A DNA stretch of 64,000 nucleotides from positions 19,905,919 to 19,969,918 of the forward strand of contig CM055279.1 in the NCBI GenBank assembly GCA_029237695.1, in the 5' to 3' direction. The notes beneath the pieces were generated by a model that searched no databases, was not told where the DNA came from, and saw nothing but the letters and a program-made list of their open reading frames with translations. Position numbers and translations under genes: made by a program. Each line of letters begins with the position of its first letter. Position 1 is the first letter of the stretch. The stretch is from Conchocele bisecta (lineage: Eukaryota > Mollusca > Bivalvia > Lucinida > Thyasiridae). Positions 1-11,280 of this stretch are shown here, piece by piece.

Positions 1-107
1 GATCCTGGTCGGACAGATTTTGCACAGGCTGATGTGGATCTACAATGGTCGCAAAACATATAAGCCCCATTTCTCCAGTCACAGCCACATATAAACACTG
101 TCCATAA
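1..107. repeat. Partial copy of foldback family G (GTGACTGGAGAAATGGGGCTTA termini)
   Basis: The stretch reads 'ATAAGCCCCATTTCTCCAGT' next to a 'gatcctggtc...' arm. The same terminal sequence recurs at 4.89, 13.79, 17.42, 18.0, 50.6, 58.7 and 59.13 kb. It is a non-autonomous interspersed repeat with no coding capacity and is cut by the window start. Confidence 0.6.
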
Positions 108-1104
108 TTGATAATGGAAACGACCATTCAACGTATTGCATTTATATCTCAGTAAATTACATTAGCCCCACGTGACATCGCGCGACGTTGATTCATTAAA
201 GTTTGTTTGACGTCATTAACAAACATGACGCGCATTGTCGTTGTCAATAACGTCACACTATTGACCGGCAACGTGGCTGTTCTATGAATTGCGACAAAAT
301 GATGTAAATAATAAGGTTCCTAATTTTAAAGCCGTGTTTGGTTATTTACATTTTTGAAACTAGTCGAAAATGCAATGGAAATATAAGAAATACAAGAGTT
401 CCGAAGGTCACAATATACGCCCATCGGGGCAAGGCCACTCAACAAGGGGAGATAACTGAAAATCAATAGCCTTCTTCGTCTTGTCGTGATAAACATGTAT
501 ACCAAATTTGGTTACGATCGGTGAAGTAGAACTTGAGTTATTACGTGGACAAGGATACAGAGTGCGGAAATTATAAATGGCCGCCAAGGGTAGATAAGTC
601 ATCGGAAATTTTTAAAAATCAATAGGCTTCTTTGTCTTGCTGTGTTAGACATGTATACCGAATTTGGTTTTATCCGTGAAGTAGAACTCTAGTAGTTATT
701 GCGTGGACAAGCTGTGCCCGCCCGTCCGCCGCCCGCCCGCCACCTGCCAGTACAAGATGAATACATAATACGTCCCGTTTTTTCCAAACGGGCGTATACA
801 AAGTATCTAGCCAACATGGAGAAATTTTGTGCCAACATTATGTACAGAAATGTATAGATTGTTTTCCCTGAAACAATATCAGCAAATATACAGCGATGCA
901 AAAAGTAAGATAACACAGAGCCAGGGGCCCGTTTCACTAAACTTCGTATAACTAAAATGTTCGTCAGTGCAAAATTATGATAGTCTGTAAATTTCAAATT
1001 ATCAAAGTGTTCTTGTAAACAATTATAACACAGAGCAAGGTTCACATGAGGCAAGCCATGTGACTGTGTACATTAGAAAATGAAACTTTTACAGAAACTT
1101 TATG
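108..1104. repeat. Non-coding stretch with a roughly 160-bp direct duplication (about 455-712)
   Basis: No supportable gene. From about 455 to 712 a segment occurs twice in imperfect tandem; both copies hold 'tttgtcttg...gacatgtatacc' and 'gtgaagtagaact'. The second copy ends in a GC-rich 'gcccgcccgcc' run. A 'ggggcccgtttcactaaac' end at about 925 matches the terminus of the MITE at 1623-1837, so 925-1035 is probably a truncated copy of that family. Confidence 0.5.
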
Positions 1105-1465
1105 CAGAGCTCCAGATAAGGTGAGTATTGTCGTATTTTACGTAATTATTGTAGCTGAATACGCAATGATTATCAAAAGTGGGAGTACACAATACGTACA
1201 GCAATGTGAAAATACGCATTTATTTTCCAATTGAGTCGTGAAAATACTGTCATAAAATTGAAAATTCACTTAGTTGAGCTGCAAAAAGCAAACAAATGTT
1301 TGCTTTTTGCAGCTCAAATAAGTGAATGTTTAAATAATTTTTTATCATTTTTCCCTATTTAGTAATGAAGAAAATCAATAATCCATTTGTAAAAGTAAAT
1401 TAAACAATGATTTTGAAATCAGGGGGTGTAGGACGCTTTAGACAAAACACTTATCTGGAGCTCTG
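1105..1465. mobile_element. MITE, family C (CAGAGCTCCAGATAAG termini)
   Basis: Termini at 1105-1120 and 1450-1465 are inverted copies of CAGAGCTCCAGATAAG. An almost perfect internal hairpin of about 29-nt arms lies at 1263-1327, centred on 'caaacaaatgtttg'. Related ends occur at 5481, 17160 and 59383/59757, so this is a dispersed non-autonomous DNA element family. There is no transposase. Confidence 0.75.
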
Positions 1466-1622
1466 TTTATGACGTCGAAAGTGGACAAAATATTCTGAAC
1501 CAATTCGGAATTCTATTCCGAATTTTGGTCTGAACATTTTTTGCACTTTCGATGCCAGGAAATATTGTAAATTGTGCAAACATTTTTCATAAATGAAACA
1601 ATTATCTCACTATAACTTGGCT

Positions 1623-1837
1623 TACAGGGGGCCGTTTCACTAAACTTTGTACAACTAAAATATTTGTAAGGGCAAACTTATGATAGTCTGTATTTCACAT
1701 TAACAATGTGTTCTTGTAAACAATTATTGGATTTACATTTATAGGCTGCATATACTCAATAAATGTAAATCCATGAATTGAAATTTACAGACTATATTCT
1801 AAATATACACGTACGAACAGTGAAACGGCCCCCTGTA
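1623..1837. mobile_element. MITE with 19-bp TIRs (TACAGGGGGCCGTTTCACT)
   Basis: The 19-bp inverted ends at 1623-1641 and 1819-1837 match perfectly or nearly so and begin with TA, as expected of a TA-targeting (Tc1/mariner-like) non-autonomous element. The interior is AT-rich and also folds (1740-1800). Confidence 0.8.
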
Positions 1838-1849
1838 TCTCATAATAGC

Positions 1850-2618
1850 TTACACAGATTGCGCAGAAGCAGCAGCGCCTCTTTCATTTGGATACCCTTC
1901 TGTTTCACCCACTTCATCACCATCTACACAGTCCTGAGCATTTCGTAAATCGGCAAGTATTTCCTTGGCCGTCCTGTGCATGTCAAAACCATGCTTTTCA
2001 ATGGTCTCCTTTACAAATGGATCAAAGATATCATGATTTCTCTTACATTTTGCACCGAACGTGCATTTTCCTAATATATAATATCTGCAAATATGGATGG
2101 CAATGCAACATTTTCCTGTTTCGGAACATCGACATCCTTTGGGCCCATTATAAAAACTGCAGATTTTAGGCAAAGTGCTGGCTGTACGAGTTCGCGAATT
2201 CTGGAACATTTTTTTAAGCTCCGCAATGGGAATATTATCCAACAGGTATTGATGCAGTAGAGCAACATTGTGCGATGTTGACAGATCGTGACCAAAGGTA
2301 CATTTGTTCCCAAATCGGCATGTATCAGACACCATGTAAAACTTGCATATGTGGAGACCGGAACACGATGGGGGTCCGGAACAGTCTTTATTTTTCGAAC
2401 AGTGCGTTGAACAAATCCCAACCGGTACAAGCAGCTTCACAAGAACATCTGGTCGCCCCCATATTACTTCGAAGAATTCTTCGGATATTTTTCTAGTATT
2501 CACCTCCCGCAAGTAATTCGACAGGGACTCCGGTACGCGTATGTACAATCAAGAGAGGAAGTGGCTCTGCATCTATTAGAAGCATACGAATCACATCTCT
2601 TGCTATTTTCTCATCCAT
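1850..2618 (-). CDS. CCCH zinc-finger protein, ZC3HAV1/PARP12-like N-terminal module (frame break near start)
   Basis: An intronless minus-strand frame runs from about 2548 to 1850 and ends in a natural stop. It holds at least two CCCH-type fingers: a C-x8-C-x5-C-x3-H-like finger at 'HICKFYMVSDTCRFGNKC' and another at 'HICRYYILGKCTFGAKC...H', plus a Cys-rich stretch between them. The order of a short helical N-terminus followed by these fingers resembles the RNA-binding N-terminus of the host antiviral proteins ZAP (ZC3HAV1) and PARP12. The fingers of that family bind RNA in the cytoplasm. No PARP domain is visible nearby. The best start, ATG at 2618, is in a different frame from the finger region; a shift near 2545-2560 separates them, so this is a pseudogene, a sequencing indel, or a gene with a missed small intron. 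The ZAP/PARP12 label rests on finger pattern only. Confidence 0.6.
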
Positions 2619-3032
2619 TTTTTGTTTTTTTTTCTTTTTTCTTCCGATCAAATGTATTCAGAGAAGACTGTTAATGGTTTAACATTTCTGAAAATAAAGA
2701 AATTTGAACCGTTATAGTTAAAATGTGTGAAGAGGAAACACCAGCAAAATTGAAAGGGTTTAACATCCTATCAACAGCTTTTGTTACATAGCGATGGGAA
2801 CTTGGTTTCAAATCTCATCGGAAAGACAATCAAAATACTAATAAATCATGTTTTTATGGTGGGTATTAAAGGTTTCGCACGAACTTTTCAGCCAGGGATT
2901 CTGCAGAATGAACATCCCGATTTTTACATTATGTTGAATAGGACCTTCTTGAATGTTCAGGGGATTCCTCCTGCAAAACAGGATCCTCGGGAATGCCGCG
3001 ACACTGGGAGTATCCACAGGTGGAGGACTCGG
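2619..3032. other. Non-coding, no recognisable feature
   Basis: AT-rich sequence upstream (5') of the zinc-finger gene on the minus strand, with a poly-T/pyrimidine run at 2621-2642. A promoter would be expected here, but I see no diagnostic element. Confidence 0.3.
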
Positions 3033-3198
3033 ACCTGTGACACAAATAACATGCCCATTAAAATATATGTAATTCCATTACCCCACCCACTTGGGTCTCG
3101 TACAGTACTATGCTAAATAAAACAACATAGTACTGTATGCGACCAATATAGTGGGGTAATGTCATTTTGGTATTGGGCATTTTGTTTGTGTCACAGGT
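3033..3198. mobile_element. Foldback/MITE element F (ACCTGTGACAC termini)
   Basis: Outer arms ACCTGTGACACAAATAACAT and its complement at 3180-3198, and inner arms 'attaccccacccactt...tagtactatg', form a long hairpin. Related copies lie at 6205-6475 and, in the opposite orientation, at 24718-24900. Confidence 0.75.
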
Positions 3199-3480
3199 TG
3201 TTTGTTTGTTTGTTTGTTTGGGTTTAACAGCCTATCAACAGCTAATGACATTTATGGTCAGGTCAATGGGTTTAGTACTAAATCCCATATATTGCCTGTA
3301 CAAGTACATGTACATGTTCATGTGCATGTACAAATGGGGTGAAGATCCAACAATCAGAACGGAATATTTACAATAAAAATATATATATATATTCAGCCCT
3401 GAAATCAGAATGGGACACAGGTCCGAATCTTCCACCTGTGGAAGGATCAACGCCAGGGCATTGAACTCACAACCTATAAT
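3199..3480 (+). repeat. SINE-like interspersed repeat S (GTTTAACGGCCTATCAACAGC)
   Basis: It starts with a (TTTG)n tract, then 'gtttaacagcctatcaacag', 'ggtcaatgggtttagtacta' and 'attcagccctgaaatcagaa'. At least five other copies exist at 10.7, 11.4, 11.75, 15.2-15.5 (minus strand) and 59.24 kb. It has no ORF. The simple-repeat end and length near 300 bp fit a SINE, but I could not identify a pol III A/B box with confidence. Confidence 0.6.
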
Positions 3481-3502
3481 TGATGTTCAATACTCTAAGA
3501 TC

Positions 3503-3907
3503 CAAGGTGTATGATCACGTGGTACTAACAACAACAACAAGTACTGAAACTTCCAGAATCCATCTGATTCAAAGTACTTACATGTATTCTTTTATAGTGT
3601 CCTTATTACGTAACGGATTTTGATGAAATATGGCGCATCAAACGCGTCTTGTTAAGCTGCATTTGGTGTATTTTCGCCCAAACTTCTGTCGTTTTCCGAC
3701 ACGGAAATCGGTTCTTCGCAAAAACGACATAAGTCTGTGCCGAACTCCCTGGACCACCAAATGCAGCTCATGAAGACGCGTTTGCTGCGCCATATTTCAT
3801 CAAAATCCGTTGCATATATATCATGTATATTAAGGAAAATATCAAATAATAATTACTTTGGAGTGGGCAACCTTGTTGTTGTAGTAACCACGTGATCATG
3901 CACCTTG
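3503..3907. mobile_element. Foldback element, about 405 bp
   Basis: Outer arms 'caaggtgtatgatcacgtgg' (3503) and its inverted partner ending at 3907 enclose a second arm pair. That pair, at about 3608-3670 and 3752-3812, carries 'ggattttgatgaaatatggc' on one side and its complement on the other. It is a non-coding palindromic element. Confidence 0.75.
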
Positions 3908-4215
3908 AGATATATCCACCAGACTCACTGTCATACATAAACGAAAATAAATTAAGTTAATTTTGAATATAAACTAATTTCTTTTTGTATTTCTCCTATG
4001 TCCGAGTAATGTGTCTTTGTTGCCTGTAGATCTAGGACTTTCAATTACAATATATATATAAAGGCTAAATTAATCCAGTCATGGTCCTGGCAATATATTT
4101 CCTTAGAAGATTGACCTATTTGGGTAGGCCCATTAAATTACACAATCATCAACATTCTGGCCAATCCGACATTTGGAAAGGCAGAATAAATTGTTGACAA
4201 CTACATGGGGGTTTC

Positions 4216-4768
4216 CACTTAATGTCTGTTCCACGTTTTGCTGCCGACAAACTTTTGGCTATTAAACACATTAAATCTAAAAAATATTTAACAGTAAGTT
4301 TTTTGTTATCAATAACAAAAAAGTCACCGCCCCCAAAAAAAATTATTTGATGAAATTCCATCAAATATTGATTTTATTGCGAAAAAAAAAATTCCTATGG
4401 GGGCTAAAAATAGCTTTTTTATTTTATTTTTTTATTTCTGGACTGATTTTTAAAATTCTAAGTTTTGTTTTCTTAGTTACATCATTTTAAAGCTATATCG
4501 CCAGGCTTTGGAGTCAATTTCCAATTTTTTTCGTTTTTTGATCCTTCAGGATCAAAAAACGAAAAGTTTTGGAAATTGACTCCCATAGGAAAATCGTTTT
4601 TTCGCAATAAAAACAATATTTGATGGAATTTCATCAAACAATTTTTTTTGGGGAGGGTGACTTTTTTGTTATTGATGAAAAAGTACTTACTTTTAAATAT
4701 GTTTTAGATTTAATGTATTTAATGGCCAAATGTTCGACGGCAGCAAAACGTGGAACAGACAGTAAGTG
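4216..4768. mobile_element. Large foldback element, about 550 bp
   Basis: Arms of about 180 bp (from 'cacttaatgtctgttccacg' at 4216 to its inverse ending at 4768) flank a centre that is itself palindromic at about 4510-4580, around 'gatccttcaggatc'. A fragment of the same arm recurs at 58760-58800. Confidence 0.75.
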
Positions 4769-4887
4769 AGGCTACTTTGCTAAACTGCCAAAATTTGAAC
4801 GACTGGGTACAGGGATTTTTAATTTCTCGAAGCCAAATGAATTTCTGGTGCATTATAACTGCATGAGCACATAGCATAGTGACTGTC

Positions 4888-5000
4888 GATATAGGTGGCT
4901 GTGATTGGAGAAATGGGTTTTACAGCCAATGTAGATCAAGATCAGCCTAGCTGATCTGCATTGTTCACAATTCCATCAATGAAACACAAATCATGCTTCT
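4888..5000. repeat. Family G foldback, left part
   Basis: Contains 'gtggctgtgattggagaaat' and 'tagatcaagatcagcctagctgatct'. The partner arm is probably at about 5395-5475, separated by the nested foldback at 5131-5374. Confidence 0.5.
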
Positions 5001-5130
5001 AATAAGCAACATCTATGCACCGCCAAATCTACATAAATTCAAATAATTAGAGCTAGCAATAAATATTTAGGGCTAATGCTCCAAATCATTTGAAGAGCTC
5101 TCTAAATCATTTGGAGCTAGCTCTAAATAT

Positions 5131-5374
5131 TTAACTCTTTGCATGCTAGCGGCGAAAATATCCGCCAAACGAATTAGGAGTATATGTTTTATTTCTCTCT
5201 GTAACTATGTCTTGAAATTTCATTATAATTGAGTCCTCATGACTCAATTCTGATGAAATTCCAAGACATATTCATGATATTTACGGGGAGAAATACAAGA
5301 AAATATGATGATTTTTTGTCCGCTAGTTTTGAACTATTTATAGCCCACAAGTTTCCCAGCATGCAAAGAGTTAA
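5131..5374. mobile_element. Foldback element with TTAACTCTTTGCATGCT termini
   Basis: The 17-bp inverted termini at 5131-5147 and 5358-5374 match perfectly. The interior holds a second palindrome around 'gagtcctcatgactc' (5232). It appears inserted inside a family G element, a nested-repeat arrangement. Confidence 0.75.
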
Positions 5375-5479
5375 TGCTGGTCTATGTCGATTTGGCGTTC
5401 CATAAATATAGATCATTATCAGTCCACAGGAGTGTGCTATTTGATCAGGTACTACATTGTCATTGGTCACAAACTGACA

Positions 5480-5835
5480 CAGGGCTCCAGATAAGGAATT
5501 AGTAATTCAGTATTTTCACTCCATCATTTCTGAAGCAATTGGGTATTTCAAAATTTTAATTGGGTAAAATAAAATCACACTACTGTTTAAACATCAACAG
5601 ACAGCAATAATTGAATAGTTTGCTTGGAAATGAAAACATTTCTTGGCATTTCATTAGAATTGTCTCCTTGGAGACAATTCTAATGAAATACCAAGATGTG
5701 TTTTCATGGAAAATAAGAATAATATGCTATATTTGTGGTCTGTTTATTGTTTTCTGCAGCATGATAAAGGTACCACAAAATTGTTATTTCTTTTTGATAC
5801 TCGTTACTTCTGATTTCAATAGGTTTTTGAATTTC
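5480..5835. mobile_element. MITE family C copy, right end lost
   Basis: Begins AGGGCTCCAGATAAGGAATT and has a perfect internal palindrome at about 5648-5695 ('ggcatttcattagaattgtc' and inverse). The interior matches 59383-59757 closely, but the terminal inverse is missing at the right. Confidence 0.65.
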
Positions 5836-6204
5836 ACAATTTGACGAACTTTGAATGGTTGGAGTTGCTAATGTATATGGTCGTGGTGCACCACTTTAGT
5901 TTGAGCTGGCGATCAGTTATTGGTCAAATATGACCAATAATCCACGCCGGACGGCCTCCGATTCTATGTGAGATTCTTTCGTATGCGCAACTTTCGCTTT
6001 GGATGGGGTAGACAAAATGCGAATAACTGAATAAATGCTGGAAAGAGCGATTTGAAGTGAATATATTCACATACCTAATACCTTTATCGATTGCCAGCGA
6101 CATAACTCATACATTTAATCGATGTGCATTGTATTTGTGCGAGTCGGAAACGAGAGGGCTCTTTCTATAATGGCCACAATGTTATCCACCTTTCTTTATA
6201 TAAG

Positions 6205-6475
6205 ATGGTAATGTACGAGACCAAGTGGTGGGGTAATGGGATTTTTTTTAATAGGCATTTTGTTGGTGTCATAGGTCCGAGTCTTCCACCTGTGATTCAG
6301 ACTCGCGAATACGATATTATTTAACTACAATTTGCATCAATGACATTGACATTATACACAATCGAACAAGAAGAGCCGAGCGACTCTCACGATCTCATGA
6401 CACCAGTTACAGTACTGTACCCGAGTACGTATTCGTGAATCACAGTCAACATTGAATATTACCCCACCCACTTGT
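6205..6475. mobile_element. Copy of foldback element F
   Basis: Carries 'gtacgagaccaagtggtgg', 'ggtaatgggattttttttaa' and 'gaatattaccccacccactt', arranged as inverted arms around an 'actcgcgaatacgatatt' segment. Related to 3033-3198 and 24718-24900. Confidence 0.55.
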
Positions 6476-6632
6476 AACACACAGTAATGATGTTACAATG
6501 AGTATTGACTTGCATTACAGTGGACTTATTTTAGTAGCCCTGTGTCATGACTTGGTCAGTGGAATTTGGAAGAAAGGGGCAAAAGTGTGGCCGGATGCTA
6601 TTTTTAGGCTTCTTATCCTTTTATTGCAGTAT

Positions 6633-7052
6633 TTAAGGTAGCTTAGAAAATCTCAGCTCTGCGGATGCCTTTTACTATTTCATCTGTCTTTTATATTTCC
6701 TGTATCCGTGAGAGCTGAGACACTTATAGTGTACAATTTTGTCACAATAACAGCCCAATTTGTCCTGGCGTTTTGCTACACAGTCTGACGAGTGAGAAGC
6801 TTTAACACTTCACAGTCATCATGGTCATGTTGAAAACATTCATAGACTAATAATACACATGTAGGTATACATAGTTTGACATTGGTTATCCTTTTATTCC
6901 CAGGACAAATTGGGCTGTTATTGTGACTAAATGTTACACTATAAGTATGTATAAGGGTCTCAGCTCTCACGGATACAGAAAATATAAAAGACAGATGAAA
7001 TAGTAAAACACATCCGTAGAGCTGAGCCTGATATTTTCTAAGCTATATTTAA
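6633..7052. mobile_element. Foldback element with about 140-bp arms
   Basis: The left arm (6633-6775) and right arm (6890-7052) are inverted copies; both hold 'agagctgaga', 'caaattgggctgttattgtg' or its complement, and 'aaatataaaagacagatgaa'. The loop is about 115 bp. No ORF. Confidence 0.75.
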
Positions 7053-7179
7053 GGACGTGCAGATGAGATGGTAATAATAGCATTTCAACTCGCTGTACAC
7101 TTTTAACTCAACTTGACAGCACGATATATAGACCGTTCTCCTTTCCCCATCCGATAAGCCATTTTCGGGTCATGGCTTA

Positions 7180-8955
7180 ACTCCCTCTTTTCCATTTAGA
7201 ATGTTGCCTTGTAACTTGTAATTTTTTAAAACGGTAATAGCTAAAGACCTGAAACTTGGTATGTATCTTCCTTATGATGAGTAGATGCACAAAGTTTATT
7301 TCAATGTTTTATTTGATGCCGGGGTCCTGGATTATCTCCCCCTTTTCACCTTTTCCAATTTTGGCTTGCAAGTCGTAAAACCTTTAAACCGTACTAACTA
7401 CACACATGAAACTTGGTATGTAGCTTGCTTATGATGATGTGATGCACAACATTTATTTCGATTTTTGATTCGACCCCCGGGTCATGAATTATCTCCCCAT
7501 TTTGTTATCAATTTTGACTTGTAAGTCGTAATTTTTTTTAATTGTACTAGCTACACACCTGAAACTTGGTATGTAGCTTCCTTATTATGAGTCGATGCGC
7601 AACGTTTATTTCGATTTTTGATTCGACCCACCGGGTCATGGATTTTCTCCCCATTTTTAACTAAGAGTTTTTGAATTTTGGCTTGTAAGTCGCAATACTT
7701 TTAAATCATAATAGCTACAGACCTGACAATTGTTATGTAGCTTCCTTATGATTAGTAGATGCACAACGTTTATTTCCATTTTTATTTGACACCCGGGTCA
7801 TGGATTATCTCCCCCTTTCGACTTAGAATTTTCCAATTTTGGCTTGCAAGTCGTAACACTTTTAAATTGTACTAGATACACGCTTGAAACTTGGTATGTA
7901 GCTTCCTTGTGTGTAGCTGCGCAAAGTTTATTTCGATTTTTAATTCGACCCTGGGGTCATGGATTATCATCCCCTTTTGGTATGTAGCTTCCTTATGATG
8001 TGTAGCTGCGCAAAGGTTATTTTGATTTTTAATTCGACCCCGGGGCCAAGGAGTATCACCCCCTTTTGGTATGTATCTTCCTTCTGATGAGTAGATGCAC
8101 AAAGTTTATTTCCATTTTTTATTTGACCCTCCGGTCATGGATTATCTGCCTCTTTCGACATAGAATTATCCAATGTTGGCTTGTAAGTCGTAAAACTACA
8201 CACCTGAAACTTGGTATGTAGCTTCCTTATGATGTGTAGATGCGCAAAGTTTATTTAGATTTTTTATTCGACCCAGGGGTCATGGATTATCACCCACTTT
8301 TCCACTTAGAATTTTCCAAATTTGGCTTGCAAGTTGTAAAACTTTTAAACCGTACTATATACATACCTGAAACTTGGTATGTAGCTTCCTCATGACGAGT
8401 CGATGCGCAACATTTATCTTCATATTTTATTTAACCCCGGGGTCATGGATTATCTCCCCCTTTTCAACTTAGAATTTTCCAATTTTGGCTTGTAAGTTGT
8501 AAATTTTTTAAATTGTACTAGCTACACACCTCAAATTTGGTATGTAGCTTGCTTCTGATGAGTCGATGCGCAACATTTATTTCGATTTTTTATTTGACCC
8601 CGGGGTCATGAATTATCTCCCCCTTTTGGTATGTATCTTCCTTCTGATGAGTAGATGCACACAATTTATTTTGATTTTTTATTTGACCCCGGGGTCATGA
8701 ATTATCTCCCCCTTTTGGTATGTATCTTCCTTCTGATGAGTAGATGCACACAATTTATTTCGAATTTTTATTTGACCCCAGGGTCATGGATTATCTCCCC
8801 CTTTTCGACTTAGAATTTTCCAATTTTGGTTTGCAAGTCGTAAAACTTTTAAACCATACTAACTAACTACACACCTGACCTGAAACTTGGTATGTAGCTT
8901 CCTTATGATTAAACGATGCACAACATTTATTTAGATTTTCGTCAAGTTCATGATA
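7180..8955. repeat. Degenerate tandem array, roughly 110-200-bp units
   Basis: Repeated blocks read in the order 'ggtcatggattatctccccc', 'cttagaattttccaattttg', 'gaaacttggtatgtagcttc', 'gatgagtagatgcacaa', 'tttatttcgatttt'. About ten units of uneven length are present. Short ORFs in it are artefacts of the repeat. A single inverted copy lies at about 15000-15150 and a diverged one at 61210-61350, so the unit is part of a dispersed mollusc repeat that has amplified here. Confidence 0.75.
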
Positions 8956-9204
8956 ATATATTTTTGTTATATTGTACATTTGTCTCGCAATAACTATAGC
9001 TATGAATGTCAATTCCCTGCAGTTTATTGCTATATTTTAGTGAAACGTTATTCCGAATAATGTATACCGTTGACTGTGGTGTTGCGATATAGTGCAACCT
9101 ATTGCCTATAAAGCGAAAAATGTGCAGCTATAGCAAAGGGTATAACCAGGTATTGTGAACTCTTTCAGTCTTTGTTAAGTTGTGTGCAGTGACAGTCCCA
9201 CTCC
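8956..9204. other. Non-coding, upstream of candidate exon
   Basis: AT-rich sequence with no repeat that I recognise elsewhere in the window. It may hold the 5' UTR or promoter of the candidate gene starting at 9205. Confidence 0.25.
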
Positions 9205-11280
9205 ATGATACAATCGACGGTCGGCGCCATCAACAATCAGTTTCTTCGTAACTCGGTCCGGGATGTAGCAGTCATTGACGTTCTTGGAAGGGTAAGTTGG
9301 TTATACTAACAAATGCCCCCACCCCCATCCTGTTTGTTTCCATTTACCAATGTCGACAGAAGAATAATATCGTTGATTTCAATGCAATTTCTTAACATAA
9401 AACCACTTTTAGTCTCGCCCACGAAAGCGGAAAATAAGACCTAGCAGTCGCAATTCCGTCGTCAAAAAGAAACAACATTTTGGACGTAAGTAAAATAACT
9501 TTGCATATCTCTCGATCCGTTAGTCGGATCATTAATTAGCAAACTTCATCACTAACTTCCTCACAGGTGACCTTCACATTTGTGTCAATAATTTTCGACG
9601 TACGTCCAAATATTGAATACCCCCTCATCAGTAGATTCTTAACGTTGATGGATCATTACCAAATGTTATCAATAGCTTTCTCACATTGATGGCTATTCAC
9701 CCAGTGTCATTGTGTGACCTTGACCTTTAATTTTCTAATTCCTCATCTTGACCGACCTCGACCTTTGTGGTGATCGCCTTGTTTAGTGGGCGAGACACTT
9801 CCTGGCGTTCGCCTTGTTTTTGAAACGTCATCAGGTGATTTGTTTCTCGCCAGCGATCACCTTGTATTATCAAAGCTGCCAGCCAGGGGATTAGCTTAGT
9901 GATAGCAATGCACTTATGGCATATGTGGGCAGTCTGACGCTTGTAGCTGATTTCATCAAAATCATTACATTTATCTTGCTAAGTGTATTCATTTTTTTAT
10001 TTAATGATAATGGAATAAATACAGTATAATACATGTACTTCTGCATAATTTTAATAATCAAGTACAAAGTTAGTTGTTATATATGAAATAATGCATCTCA
10101 GTACAAATAATAATTACTCCCACAAAGTGCTAAGTGTAGATAAGTTTACTTAGCAATGTTGGTGAAATCGGCTACTAATCTTAATATGTGGCTGGAGGAT
10201 TGAAGCTTATGTCATTTGTGTTACAGGAAGATTGACAGTCTGACTCCTGATCTTCATATGTGGCTGGAAGATTGAATCTGATCTCTACATGTGGTTGGAG
10301 GATTGAGGTTTCTGGCAATTGTGGCCAGTCTGACTCATGAGCTCTATATATGGCTGGAAAATTACGGCTTATGGCAATTGTGGCCAGTCTGACTCCTGAT
10401 CTCTATACATGTATGTGGCTGGAAAAATATGGCTTATGGCAATTGTGGCCAGTCTGACTCATGATCTCTATATGTCACTGCAGAATTGGTGCTTATCATG
10501 CTTATGGCAAGTGAAGCCAGTCTGTTGATCTCTATATGTCACTGTGGCTGGAGAATTGGCGCTTATGGAAATTGTGGCCAGTCTGACTCCTGATCTCTGT
10601 ACATGTATGTGGCCTTTGTGAATGTGGCTTATATGAATTGTGGCCTATCTGGCTCCTGGTCTCTATATGTGGCTGGAGTATTGGGGCTTATGGCATTTGT
10701 GACCAGTCTGTTTGTTTGTTTATTAGTGTTTAACGGCCTATCAACAGCTACGGTCATGTAAGGCCGGGCAAACGGGTTCAATCCCATTTTAACCTGTTGC
10801 ATTGGGGGGTGACCATTCTGACTCTTGATATATATGTGTGGCTGGAGGATTGAGGCTTATGGCATTTGTAGCCAGTTTGGTCCTCGAGTTCTCAGTGACC
10901 GTGACTTTGTGTCTTCATACGTGTGGTGCTTGCAAAACCAATTACTATGCCTAGACACACGTTATGGCCAAATATTATTAAAATCGATAAAGAGGTTCAG
11001 AAGTTATTTAAGAAAATGAAAGGTGTTACTAACATGTATTATCACTACATGCCTTTCGACAATGTCAAGGTCACTGAGGGCTCATGTTATTATTGTCAAG
11101 GTTGCCAGCGAGGGGATTAGCTTAGTGATGATAAAGATACATTTATTTATTTTAAATTAAAGAGAAGATCTTGAAAAATGTGCATGTTGTAATCATAATG
11201 GTTACTCCTGGCATAAAAATATAATATGTGGTTCTTGTGTATTTGCAGGAGTATTTGGTGCCGTTGAGGTGTCAACATAG
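9205..11280 (+). CDS. Candidate small spliced host gene, basic protein (3 proposed exons)
   Basis: Proposed exons are 9205-9291 (ATG, 29 codons, followed by GTAAGT), 9413-9485 (preceded by a T-rich 'cttttag' acceptor and followed by GTAAGT) and 11249-11280 (preceded by 'atttgcag', ending in TAG). Phases agree across both junctions and no stop interrupts. The second exon encodes a strongly basic, nuclear-localisation-like stretch (SRPRKRKIRP... and VVKKK). I do not recognise the product. Exon 2 and its two flanking consensus splice sites are the best evidence; exon 3 is weaker because it lies beyond 1.7 kb of repeats. Short open frames with splice-like ends can arise by chance. Confidence 0.35.
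9935..10172. mobile_element. Foldback family T copy (GCTGATTTC...GAAATCGGCTAC)
   Basis: Ends 'gctgatttcatcaaaatc' and 'ggtgaaatcggctac' are inverted. The interior shares 'atgaaataatgcat' and 'aattactccc' with the copies at 23060-23287 and 59845-60195. Confidence 0.6.
10185..10860. repeat. Minisatellite, about 60-75-bp unit, derived from a family G terminus
   Basis: About nine units of 'gtggctgga(g)gattg...gcttatggcaattgtggccagtctgactcctgatctctatat' type. The unit resembles the end of foldback family G (GTGGCTG..GGAG..GGGGCTTATGG), so it looks like tandem amplification of a transposon end. It is interrupted at about 10706-10805 by a SINE-like repeat S fragment. Confidence 0.7.

Noticed and set aside
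7180..8955. CRISPR-like array
   Set aside because: Units are long, degenerate and without regular unique spacers, and the genome is eukaryotic.
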